Assembly: GCA_963921195.1 (NCBI GenBank)
Contig: CAWUER010000514.1
Location: forward strand, 3,720,001-3,784,000
Direction: 5' to 3'
DNA from: Pegoplata infirma
Lineage: Eukaryota > Arthropoda > Insecta > Diptera > Anthomyiidae
DNA length: 64,000 bases
Below the pieces are notes generated by a model. The model was not told the DNA's origin and did no database searches. It was given only the letters and a program-made list of their open reading frames with translations. Positions 27,553 to 37,464 of the stretch are shown in pieces; the stretch's first letter is position 1, and the number at the start of each line of letters is the position of its first letter. The translations under genes and the position numbers were made by a program.

Positions 27553-30148
27553 CTTTTACTTTCAACGGCTGTATCTCTGCAACTATTGCTCCGATTTTGT
27601 CAAAATAACAAAAAAATAAAAGATTGAGACTTTATCTTTCCTCTGAAACCAAATGTGAGACAATCGGGCTGGTACTTACAGAGATATATGCATTTATGCA
27701 AAGTTTTTTTTTTTTCATTTTTATGAGAAACCCATTATTTAAGGTTTTTTGGAGACCCTCATTTTTAAATTGCTATAACTCGGTAAATAATGATCCGATT
27801 TTGACTCTATAAAAACTAGAAGGCATAAGTATATTAGCTTTATCATGACAGAAAAAAATTAAGACTATCGGACTAGTATTAACAGATATTTATGCATTCA
27901 TATCAAAAATATTTTCGGGTTACTTGTAATAACTTGAAATGGCTATATCAAGGTTACCATTATATCGATTTCAAATGCCTTTGCACGAATTTAAATCTTT
28001 TTCAATAAAGTTTAAATAGAATAAAAGAGATTGCTCGATTTTAAATTTTTAAAAAAATTTATTTTTTCAAAAATGATAAACTTGTAATTTTTCGTAGTCT
28101 GGAGACCTTTTACTTTCAACGGCTGTATCTCTGCAACTATTGCTCCGATTTTATCAAAATAACAAAAAAATAAAAGATTGAGACTTTATCTTTCCTCTGG
28201 AACCAAATGTGAGACAATCGGGCTGGTACTTACAGAGATATATGCATTTATGCAAAGTTTTTTTTTCATTTTTATGAGAAACCCATTATTTAAGGTTTTT
28301 TGGAGACCCTAATTTTTAAATAGCTATAACTCGGTAAATAATGATGCGATTTTGACTCTATAAAAACTAGAATGCATAAGTATATTAGCTTTATCATGAC
28401 AGAAAAAATTTAAGACTATCAGACTAGTATTAACAGATATTTATGCATTCATATCAAAAATATTTTCGGGTTACTTGTAATAACTTGAAATGGCTATATC
28501 AAGGTTACCATTATTTCGATTTCAAATGCCTTCGCACGAATTTAAATCTTTTTCAATAAAGTTTAAATAGAATAAAAGAGATTGCTCGATTTTAAATTTT
28601 TAAAAAAATTTATTTTTTCAAAAATGATAAACTTGTAATTTTTCGTAGTCTGGAGACCTTTTACTTTCAACGGCTGTATCTCTGCAACTATTGCTCCGAT
28701 TTTGTCAAAATAACAAAAAAATAAAAGATTGAGACTTTATCTTTCCTCTGGAACCAAATGTGAGACAATCGGGCTGGTACTTACAGAGATATATGCATTT
28801 ATGCAAAGTTTTTTTTTCATTTTTATGAGAAACCCATTATTTAAGGTTTTTTGGAGACCCTAATTTTTAAATTGCTATAACTCGGTAAATAATGATCCGA
28901 TTTTGACTCTATAAAAACTAGAAGGCATAAGTATATTAGCTTTATCATGACAGAAAAAAATTAAGACTATCGGACTAGTATTAACAGATATTTATGCATT
29001 CATGTCAAAAATATTTTCGGGTTACTTGTAATAACTTGAAATGGCTATATCAAGGTTACCATTATTTCGATTTCAAATGCCTTTGCACGAATTTAAATCT
29101 TTTTCAATAAAGTTTAAATAGAATAAAAGAGATTGCTCGATTTTAAATTTTTAAAAAAATTTATTTTTTCAAAAATGATAAACTTGTAATTTTTCGTAGT
29201 CTGGAGACCTTTTACTTTCAACGGCTGTATCTCTGCAACTATTGCTCCGATTTTGTCAAAATAACAAAAAAATAAAAGATTGAGACTTTATCTTTCCTCT
29301 GGAACCAAATGTGAGACAATCGGGCTGGTACTTACAGAGATATATGCATTTATGCAAAGTTTTTTTTTCATTTTTATGAGAAACCCATTATTTAAGGTTT
29401 TTTGGAGACCCTCATTTTTAAATTGCTATAACTCGGTAAATAATGATGCGATTTTGACTCTATAAAAACTAGAAGGCATAAGTATATTAGCTTTATCATG
29501 ACAGAAAAAAATTAAGACTATCGGACTAGTATTAACAGATATTTATGCATTCATATCAAAAATATTTTCGGGTTACTTGTAATAACTTGAAATGGCTATA
29601 TCAAGGTTACCATTATATCGATTTCAAATGCCTTTGCACGAATTTAAATCTTTTTCGATAAAGTTTAAATAGAATAAAAGAGATTGCTCGATTTTAAATT
29701 TTTAAAAAAATTTATTTTTTCAAAAATGATAAACTTGTAATTTTTCGTAGTCTGGAGACCTTTTACTTTCAACGGCTGTATCTCTGCAACTATTGCTCCG
29801 ATTTTGTCAAAATAACAAAAAAATAAAAGATTGAGACTTTATCTTTCCTCTGGAACCAAATGTGAGACAATCGGGCTGGTACTTACAGAGATATATGCAT
29901 TTATGCAAAGTTTTTTTTTCATTTTTATGAGAAACCCATTATTTAAGGTTTTTTGGAGACCCTAATTTTTAAATTGCTATAACTCGGTAAATAATGATCC
30001 GATTTTGACTCTATAAAAACTAGAAGGCATAAGTATATTAGCTTTATCATGACAGAAAAAAATTAAGACTATCGGACTAGTATTAACAGATATTTATGCA
30101 TTCATATCAAAAATATTTTCGGGTTACTTGTAATAACTTGAAATGGCT

Positions 30149-30152
30149 ATAT
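30149..30152. repeat. Target-site duplication ATAT, left
   Basis: The satellite reads ...ggctatat up to here, and the other side resumes with atatcaagg at 49100. The uninterrupted monomer has ggctatatcaagg, so the four bases ATAT are present on both sides. This is the expected footprint of an integrase-mediated insertion of the outer LTR element. Confidence 0.85.
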
Positions 30153-30532
30153 TGTAGCATAAAACGTGGATACTGGATTGGCGGATGATAGGGTGAAGCA
30201 TTACAAAAGGGCACACGTTTTCACCAGCCTTATTGCTCGTCAGAGGGGGAGGTTCTAAACTTTCGCTGCCTCTTTGCCAATAAGCCACAACAAATAAATT
30301 TATTTTTATTAGTGTGCATTGAGAGTTAAGAGAAATAAACAAAATGAAAAGAAAAACAAACAGGGAAAATGAAAATAAACTAATGAAAAAAAAACTTGTC
30401 TACTAAAAGATTTTCCTTAAAGCTGCAAAAATTGAGTTATGACCAGATGGAATTGCCATAACTATTTTGCCCTCCCAGCCTTGATTATTATTATTGCTGA
30501 AAACCTAAAAAAAAATCTATATAATAATCCCA
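30153..30532 (-). repeat. Retained end of the 3' LTR (380 bp)
   Basis: This block matches 34930-35310 with about ten substitutions and two A-run length changes (about 2.6% by hand count). On the minus strand it ends TATGCTACA, immediately followed by the ATAT duplication. A minus-strand AATAAA lies at 30310-30305. Homology stops sharply at a shared GTGGG (30533 and 35311). The sequence just upstream on the minus strand is protease coding, with no polypurine tract, so the block is more likely the surviving end of a longer LTR than a complete 380-bp LTR. Confidence 0.75.
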
Positions 30533-30880
30533 CAAATCTACACCTAAAAATAAATTTCTTTCCAAACCGGGAACAATAAAAATTGTTATCATTTTTTCAA
30601 CACCCTTAAAACCAATTAACGTTTCAGTAAAACCCACTATACTCTGACTTCTACCATCTGCTGTCTTGACCGATGATTTCAGCTTCCGGTATGGCATACA
30701 AGAAACCAAAAAATTTTGAGCCGCTTCCGAGCCGATGCAGCTGATCGAAGCTCCAGTATCCAACAAACCTAAGAAGTTTTTACCAAAGAGAGTGACCTCA
30801 GCATATGGTCTCACGTCACAGGGCTTATCTAAGACAGAGCAAACAAACTTTTTCCTAAACGTAGAGTAGAGCGAGAAGAA
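30491..30880 (-). CDS. Retroviral-type aspartic protease frame, 3' truncated into LTR
   Basis: An open minus-strand frame of about 129 codons between a TGA at 30883-30881 and a stop at 30491. It would be expressed only as part of a Gag-Pro polyprotein, because it has no ATG at its head. The catalytic motif LLDTGAS lies about 45 codons into the frame, and a GVDLW segment corresponds to the flap-distal ILGxDF-type motif of gypsy proteases. Reverse transcriptase should follow that segment. Instead the frame runs 12 codons into the 3' LTR end and stops. The last residues are therefore probably LTR-derived, and the protease-reverse transcriptase junction is deleted. The frame is offset by -1 from the open frame before it, most likely through a single-base change in an A-run near 30852. 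Confidence 0.8.
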   Translation of the reverse strand, partial: FFSLYSTFRKKFVCSVLDKPCDVRPYAEVTLFGKNFLGLLDTGASISCIGSEAAQNFLVSCMPYRKLKSSVKTADGRSQSIVGFTETLIGFKGVEKMITIFIVPGLERNLFLGVDLWDYYIDFFLGFQQ

Positions 30881-31170
30881 TCAGGGGTCTCATTAAAAAT
30901 TCTATCACGAGCTTGGTTATATTCTTTTAATCGTATATGAAAGGGTTTAAATCTTTGGGGAGTATTTGAAAAATCAGGTAATTCATCAGAAACATCAGTT
31001 TTTGATGAATCAGAAGTACGTCCGGTATTATCAGTATTTCCAGTTAAATTTGTATTACTTCCAGTTTTACGTTTTAAAATGGAAATTACACATCGGTCTC
31101 TGTCGTTTTGTTCTTCAAGGGTTTGCGTGCACTTTTCTGTGCACTCGATCTCCCGTTTTTTGAAGAGCAA
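30829..31170 (-). CDS. Gag-Pro linker frame between gag and protease
   Basis: A minus-strand frame in the -1 register relative to gag, overlapping the last 85 bases of gag and staying open to a stop at 30829. The segment after the gag stop is hydrophilic and rich in Ser, Thr, Asn and Asp, as expected of a linker between nucleocapsid and protease. It has no ATG at the head. Position and frame fit translation after a -1 frameshift out of gag, but I could not identify a convincing slippery heptamer. A second -1 register change separates it from the protease frame, and at least one of the two shifts is probably a mutation. Confidence 0.55.
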   Translation of the reverse strand: MLFKKREIECTEKCTQTLEEQNDRDRCVISILKRKTGSNTNLTGNTDNTGRTSDSSKTDVSDELPDFSNTPQRFKPFHIRLKEYNQARDRIFNETPDSSRSTLRLGKSLFALS

Positions 31171-32771
31171 GTTTCACAATCAGGTAAATAAGTATCGGGT
31201 TTACCGCAACCATAGCAAAATATGTTTCGCTTTTTAAAACAATGTTGGTAACTATGGCCAGCTTCACGGCAGTTCCAGCATGTTAAATTTATTGCTGCTA
31301 TTTCATCTGTATCCGGAATAAAAGTATCCTGAATATCGGCTTCAAAATCCTGCTCAACTTCAGAAATTCTTTTCTGAGTTGGCTGAGATTTTGAAAAACT
31401 AAAACTGGACTTAGGCTTGTTATCAGCCGAGAACTGTTCACGACGACGCAAGACTTTACGTAAATGTTGAACCGAAGTAAATACAGTGTCTAAGTAACGT
31501 GATTTAATTTCTGGCAGCAAGTTACGACGCAAAGCCTCAACCAAATCATCGCCATGCAACGGAGCTTCCATACGATCCACGATATCCATGATCGCCTCAT
31601 AAAAAGTGTCAAAGGGCTCATTGACTCTCTGCTTTCGGGCTCTAATTAATTCGCGATAATCCTCATCTGACCGAATATCCCTATATTGCTCCCGCAAAGC
31701 TTCACACAAATCCACCCACACAATAGGTGAGGCTCTTTTATGGTACCGCCAGTACCATTCACTAGCCTTATTTTCAAATAATAAATTTGCGTAGTCGCAT
31801 AAAACAGCAAAATTACCCCGCAAAGATCTATTAGTCAAGGATTTAATGCGATAAATAAATTTATCAACAGGCATACAGTCTGGGCTGCCGGAATATCTCA
31901 GTTTCCAGTTAGATATTATGTTTATGACTCTGTCTGGACGGAAAATGTCATAAGAGGATGAATTATTAGAAGCAGAATTTTGATAACTTGAGACGGCACC
32001 ATTAGCTTCATGTTGATCCCGAGAAGACGAAGTAGCATCACTAGCTGGCCTAAGACCCAATAATTCCCGGAATGCCTGCTGCTCTACGACAGGTAAAGTA
32101 TGCATTTGTGGCGAAGTATGAGTCATGCTTGCCTGCATTGAAGGGGGTGGTAGTCTCAGGTCCACATTTTGTAAACTAGGTGGTGGTAACATCAAGTTTG
32201 CATTCTGATTTACAACAGATGGCTGACCTAGGTTAAGTCCTGCCAATCTGGAGTCCAAATTTATGTTTATCATATCAGAAATTTGATTACTTAAAGTAGC
32301 AACGAGCTGAGCCTGCTGGGCAGAAATAATTGTGGCTATCATGTCTCTTAAGGACTCATTTTGGTCAGAAGATGCACCGGCATTTGACACTTCCCGGTTT
32401 GAAGTATTCAAACCAGGATTAACCTGATTAGAAGCCGTTGCTCCCGCAGAATCTGATGTGGGATTTCCAACAAACGATTGGTTATGTGGATCTAAAGATT
32501 GTGGTTGATTTTGACTTCGATTCGCAGAACGAGTCTGGAGAGGGGTAGTTCCATGAGTTGGTGGATCATTTACAATACGCGTATTGCACAACGGACAAAA
32601 AGGTCTTGTCTTAAGACACTTAGAAAGACATGCTTTGTGAAAAATATGATCACAGCAAGTGCGAACCAACAAAGTCTTGGAGGTTATAGCCTCTGCACAT
32701 GCTCTGCATATGGGGTATTTATCTGCAGGCGGAGCTGCCGCTGCTCCTTGAATTTCATCTTCCCCAGGCAT
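31086..32771 (-). CDS. gag: Gag polyprotein with N-terminal RING-H2 finger
   Basis: A 561-aa protein with ATG at 32771-32769. Residues 22-62 show a complete RING-H2 ligand series: C22-x2-C25-x14-C40-x1-H42-x2-H45-x2-C48-x10-C59-x2-C62. A low-complexity region rich in Gln, Asn, Ser and Pro follows (about 70-270). A helical capsid-like domain of the retrotransposon Gag type comes next (about 300-440, with the ALRRNLLPEIKSRY segment). A CCHC zinc knuckle lies at C498-C501-H506-C511. A second knuckle at C519-C522-x9-C532 has Thr527 where His is expected. The knuckles and capsid give RNA binding and particle assembly, known for Gag. RING fingers usually recruit ubiquitin E2 enzymes, and a function here is inference. 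The frame is unbroken. Confidence 0.85.
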   Translation of the reverse strand: MPGEDEIQGAAAAPPADKYPICRACAEAITSKTLLVRTCCDHIFHKACLSKCLKTRPFCPLCNTRIVNDPPTHGTTPLQTRSANRSQNQPQSLDPHNQSFVGNPTSDSAGATASNQVNPGLNTSNREVSNAGASSDQNESLRDMIATIISAQQAQLVATLSNQISDMININLDSRLAGLNLGQPSVVNQNANLMLPPPSLQNVDLRLPPPSMQASMTHTSPQMHTLPVVEQQAFRELLGLRPASDATSSSRDQHEANGAVSSYQNSASNNSSSYDIFRPDRVINIISNWKLRYSGSPDCMPVDKFIYRIKSLTNRSLRGNFAVLCDYANLLFENKASEWYWRYHKRASPIVWVDLCEALREQYRDIRSDEDYRELIRARKQRVNEPFDTFYEAIMDIVDRMEAPLHGDDLVEALRRNLLPEIKSRYLDTVFTSVQHLRKVLRRREQFSADNKPKSSFSFSKSQPTQKRISEVEQDFEADIQDTFIPDTDEIAAINLTCWNCREAGHSYQHCFKKRNIFCYGCGKPDTYLPDCETCSSKNGRSSAQKSARKPLKNKTTETDV

Positions 32772-34900
32772 GTTTAAAAAAAAAAATTTTAAATAAATAA
32801 AAAAAATATGTATTTAAGTGGGAAAGATTTAAGTCAAAAGGATTCAAACGAATAACCGAATATAACCAAAGAAAAAAATCAAACCGTAAAAAAAATAAAA
32901 AGCTTAAATTTTTTTGTAATTGCAACAAAAACGTCTATAAAAAAAATTTGTATCTAAAAGCTGAGAAAAACTATAATAACAGAACTATTTAAATAATCGA
33001 TAAAAAAACTATTTAAATAATCGATAAATAAAATTAGGGTCTTTTGAAAGTTTTTTGTAAATGCTACGTATCTCTTTATAAGTGAAATAAAAGTAGGGTT
33101 TTATCTCACTCGGATAAGGAAATAAACAAAAAATGCAGTATACAAATTTATGTAGCTAAACACCCGGAAACTAAAAATATCCAAAGAATTGCCACATAAA
33201 ATTATGAACATACACAAGATATGTTGCTAAAGCATTAATCGACAATGATCGAAGATAAAAATAAAGTATACGCAGGGGTATTTATGTTAAAATTCTAACA
33301 TAAACAAAAAAAAAAAAATGTAAGACACAAGTCTGTGCTTGTTGTTAGACACACTTAATGAGTTGATGATTAGTGCCAAATGTATGATGAGTACAAATGG
33401 CTTAGAAATATTTTCTATCAAAACTATGCAAATACTAACCAGGTTTAAAATATCTTAGAAAAATTTTTTTTTTTTTAATTCTCGTTTTATTATGCTCGTT
33501 TTCTATAAAGAGCACTATTCTCAAAAAAAAAGATGAGTTTTTGTTTTATAACAAAAATGAGAATCAGAGTTCCATTTTGTATTCAAATTTTTATTTCGAA
33601 ATCGTTATATAATGTTTGATGAGACAAACTAAAAAAAAAACTAAAAAAAAATTAAATCACCGATAAGAAAAACATAAGTATCTTTCAGATACGTTTAAAA
33701 AAAAAAAATGTAAACCCCAAATGTTTTAATTCAACGATATTGAAATTTAAATTAAAAAAAAATAAATTTTAAATAAATTGAAATTAATTAGAACTTTAAG
33801 AAAACAAAAAAAAAATAAAAATTGTTTGTAACAAAACAAAATTAAAACAAATTTTAATAAGAAAAGATTTTACTTTTAAAATTAATTCCAATAGAATTCC
33901 TTTTTTTTTTAAAACTTAAAAAAAATCTTTTTGTTTTCTTTTTAGGAAAAACACTGAAATTTAATTTGGGTTAGATATTCCAAAAATGATTATTTTACAA
34001 AAGTTTTGATTTGAAAATATTCTTGAGATTTGGTTTACCAAAAAGAAAATTAAAAAAAAAAAAATATAAAAAAAAATAGTTTGCAAATACGAAAAATAAT
34101 TTTAACAAAAATTTGCTTCAAAATTCAAAAATATTGAAAAGGGGAAAAAAATAAAAAAAATATCAAATCGACTCGATCAACCCGATTTGAAATTGCTGAA
34201 AATTAAAGAGGTTAAATTAAAAATGTAAAAATAAAATAAAAATTTGTTAAAAGAACTTGAAAGAAAAATTTGGTTTAAAACAAATAAAATTGAAAAAATG
34301 CTCTATCAATTCACTTAAAACTGTTTTGATTTATAACTAATGGATTGAAATCATTGCGGGACAAACTTCTAAGAAAAACTTTATAATAACAAGAATTAAG
34401 TACTATTGAAAAAGAAAATTATAGGAAAGATTTTATTGTCATGGCAAGGTTCCTTAAAATTGGATACCTATAATTCCAAAAACAATTTGTATAAATAAAC
34501 TTGTTAGACTGTTCATTACCACGGTCAGACTTAGCTATGAAATCCAAGATCTGCATTCCAGAAAGTGACGATCAGGTTTCACAAATTTATCTTGACAGAA
34601 TTTAGATTTGAATAACAGATTGTAATTGGTAGTAGATGACAAGCGTATAGCCTCAAATCATAACAAAATCCAGAAAACTTTCTGATATTCAGAAAATAAA
34701 TAGAAAAAAACTAAAAGCAAAAAGTGGTGAAAAGTAAAAATATTTAAAAAAAATTAAAAAGAAAAATATTTAAAAGAAAAACAAAAAAAAAAAAAGAAAA
34801 ACAAAAATGTTAGAAGAAATGGAGCCGAGCAAAATTTTAGAAATTGCTGAAGGCAAATTAAAAGATGATATGGAAAAAAAAATAAATTTTAAATGCTCGG
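32772..34900 (-). other. Untranslated leader of the outer element
   Basis: About 2.1 kb between the primer site and the gag ATG. It is extremely A/T-rich, with many A-runs and T-runs and no open frame of note on either strand. A leader of this length is long for a gypsy-type element. No promoter or splice signal is claimed. A less AT-biased stretch near 34440-34700 shows no recognisable domain. Confidence 0.6.
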
Positions 34901-34918
34901 GCCCCACGTTGGGAGCCA
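34901..34918 (-). promoter_or_regulatory. Primer-binding site for tRNA-Lys (outer element)
   Basis: The minus strand reads TGGCTCCCAACGTGGGGC, matching 17 of 18 bases of the complement of the insect tRNA-Lys(CTT) 3' end (TGGCGCCCAACGTGGGGC). It lies 11 bases downstream of the 5' LTR end on the minus strand. This fixes both the orientation and the 5' LTR boundary at 34930. Confidence 0.82.
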
Positions 34919-34929
34919 AAAATTTATAT

Positions 34930-35837
34930 TGTAGCATATAACGTGGATACTGGGTTGGCAGATGGTAGGGTGAAGCATTACAAAAGGGCACACGTTTTCA
35001 CCAGCCTTATTGCTCGTCAGAGGGGGAGGTTCTAAACTTTCGCTGCCTCTTTGCCAATTAGCCACAACAAATAAATTTATTTTTATTAGTGTGCATTGAA
35101 AGTTAAGAGAAATAAAGAAAATGGAAAGAAAAACAAACAGGGAAAATGAAAATAAAATAATGAAAAAAAAAAACTTGTCTACTAAAAGATTTTCCTTAAA
35201 GCTGTAAAAATTGAGTTATGACCAGATGGAATTGCCATAACTATTTTGCCCTCCCAGCCTTGATTATTATTATTGCTGAAAACCTAAAAAAAATCTATAT
35301 AATAATCCCACTTTGAACCACAACGATCTCCCAAAAAGTTTTTAAATCAAAACAGAATTATTTATATTTACTCAGAAATCATATTGATTTATTAAAAAGA
35401 AAAATTCATTTGAAAATAAAGATAAAAATAAAATTAAAAATTATAACAAAAACCGAATTTAATTTCATTAAATTTGAATTAGCACAATTCATTAAATAGA
35501 AAAAAATCAAATTTCGAAAAGAATTTAGAATTTGAAAATATTTTATAAATTCAATAAAAAAAACTATTTTAAAAATTTAACATGTTAAAGAAAAATTAAT
35601 TAAATTAATATTTAATAAAAAAAATATTTTAATAATACATTTTATATGGGGACAAAAATAAAAGGTTCGTGTCTCATGGGTTAATTTCATATATTTCGGT
35701 CATTGACCCGAAGAAAAAACTCAGAATATTTTAATCGCGAAAATTTAGAGTACCAGCTCAAAATTTGATAAAACAATAAATGATATTTACTTGAAATTAA
35801 ATAAACTTCATTTTAAAATAAAAATTCAGTTAAATTA
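34930..35837 (-). repeat. 5' LTR of outer element, 3'-most segment
   Basis: The first 381 bases (34930-35310) are the direct counterpart of the 3' LTR end at 30153-30532. On the minus strand the segment ends in TATGCTACA, directly before the primer-site spacer. Beyond 35310 the sequence has no partner in the window because the matching part of the 3' LTR is deleted. It carries the first 12 codons' worth of sequence that also forms the C-terminus of the truncated protease frame in the 3' copy. It is interrupted at 35838 by the foldback element. Confidence 0.7.
35835..35837. repeat. TTA target-site duplication, left of foldback
   Basis: TTA directly precedes CACTGTGCTAC and is repeated at 38964-38966 after the opposite terminus. 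A three-base duplication agrees with several cut-and-paste superfamilies. Confidence 0.6.
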
Positions 35838-37345
35838 CACTGTGCTACAAATGAGCAAAAATAAAATATGCAGGGGTTCTCATATGAAAATTCGGGTTGG
35901 TTGGAGTCCATAGAGTACTGATATACTCATAGTTTTTCTGGATCACTTCGTTAAGTACGTTTTTTATTGGCAAATGTGTTGAAAAACGGCAATTCTTAAA
36001 TTACAACTTTAAAAAATTATTACTTTGTTAGTTTGCAACCGATTTTCGATTTTATAGATTTTTTTGAAAGGTATAGGTCTTACCTTTTAAACAAAACAAA
36101 AATATTAAAAATCGATCAAGAATTGGCTGAGCTACGATCGTTTAAGTTAAAAAAAATCAAATTTTTTGAAAAATTTGTCATGTTCTTTATACTCTAAGTT
36201 GAAAGTGCATCATTAAACATTTTTTTTTTTATTTTTGTATAAAAGCATAGTAAAGTAGCTTTCCAAAACACCAAAAAACATAACAATCGGTTAAAAAATG
36301 AATGAGTTATGCTAAGTTTCGTGATAGGACCTTTTTAAATTTTTTTTAGAAATGCTTGTAATTCAGGTATTATTCATAAATCTTATTGCTAGTAGTAATT
36401 TTATGTGCCTATGCATATAAACAAGAGATGGTAACATAATTAGATTTGTGCGTGATTGACACATGATCACAAGTGAGTGTGATTGAAAATCAATTTTACT
36501 CACGTCGTTGTAAGTGAGTGTCAGTGGAATAAAAAAGTGTGAGTGAAATAAAAAAAATTTCAGAACCCGTTCTGAAATTTTCCATTTTTTAAAAAAGTCA
36601 ATTTATAAAAAATCCGGCCACATTTGTTTTTTTTTGTAAATTTTTTTTAAAGATTAGATGTTTGTCTAAGAGATGGTCACGTGAGTGAATTTTAACTTTC
36701 ATAATAATTTTTCTTCTAACACTCACTCACAATCACGTGTGTAAATTTAATACAACTCACACTCACGTACGCCGATGCAAGAGTCACTCACGCTAACGTT
36801 GACTCACACTCACGATATTCTTATTTATACTAAAAATAATTTCAAAAATCTTTCAAAATTTTCAGCAAAGTCTAAAATTTTACATTTGTTTTGATTTTTT
36901 CGGGACGAAATCTGAAGTTAAGCAAAATTTTACATTTTTTCTGTTGCTTTTTTTGGAATGAAAGGAAATATGAAGAGAAAATAAATCACGCAAACTCACG
37001 CAAAAAAATCAACTCACGCTCACTCTTTCACGCAATAATCTTTCTCACACTCACTCACAATCACGTGAGTAAAATAGAATTCAGTCACACTCATGCTCTT
37101 ATCTGCTCATGTTCCCATCTCTAGTTTGTCTATCCACACAAAAAAATTGTAATGTGTTTTTTTCGTTATTTTCGAGAAATCGCATTTGAATTTTGAATTT
37201 CATGACAATTTGGTAATTTGCTTGGTTCAACGAAGCGTGTGACTAATGCAAATATTTAGTAGTCATTCACTTCGTTGAAACAAGAAAATACAAGCAAATT
37301 ACAAAATTGTTATGAAAATTAATATTCAAATGAGATTTTCTGAAT
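35838..37345 (+). repeat. Foldback left arm
   Basis: Pairs with the right arm over its full length. It contains tracts of GTGAGTGT/ACACTCAC-type motifs (36440-36560, 36700-36830 and 37000-37100). It also has a local hairpin around 37220-37300 built on 'ttcaacgaagc' and 'cttcgttgaa'. The inner limit is approximate. Confidence 0.75.
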
Positions 37346-37464
37346 TTTTTCAGAATTAGTTCTGAAATTTTTGCATTTTTAAAAAAAGTCAATTAATCAA
37401 AAACCCGGCCACTTTTTTTAAGCTTAGATGTTTGTCTATCCACACAAATAAATTCAGACATATG
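37346..37464. other. Foldback spacer with a second copy of an arm segment
   Basis: The unpaired centre carries 'ttctgaaattttt', 'aaaaaagtcaatt', 'cccggccac' and 'gatgtttgtct' in that order. This is the same order as in the left arm at about 36570-36670. The spacer therefore looks like a diverged direct repeat of arm sequence, not an unrelated loop. Confidence 0.6.

Larger units (their letters stand above)
1..30152. repeat. Left block of ~551-bp satellite array (about 55 monomers)
   Basis: Head-to-tail copies of one monomer. The phase mark 'tttactttcaacggctg' recurs at 1, 553, 1103, 1654, 2204, 2756, 3308, 3860, 4411, 4963, 5515 and so on, giving a period of 550-553 bp. Length changes come mainly from T-runs and A-runs. 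Monomers fall into about four types by linked variants: ccctaat or ccctcat; gatgcg or gatccg; gaatgcata or gaaggcata; cattcatatc or cattcatgtc; and accattatttcg, accattctatcg or accattatatcg. Hybrid types also occur, which suggests exchange between copies. The block stops mid-monomer at 'ggctatat' where the inserted retroelement begins. Short frames of 61-62 codons recur once per monomer in some types, but they start at TTG and depend on T-run length, so no protein is called. Confidence 0.97.

Noticed and set aside
32499..32777. Plus-strand frames opposite the RING-Gag (30966-31163, 32499-32777)
   Set aside because: Antisense shadows of gag.
30153..35310. Complete LTR element with 380-bp LTRs ending at 35310
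   Set aside because: The TG...CA ends fit, but the flanks do not match: satellite with ATAT on one side, CTTT and non-satellite on the other. There is also no polypurine tract. A deleted long-LTR element explains more. Kept as the alternative.
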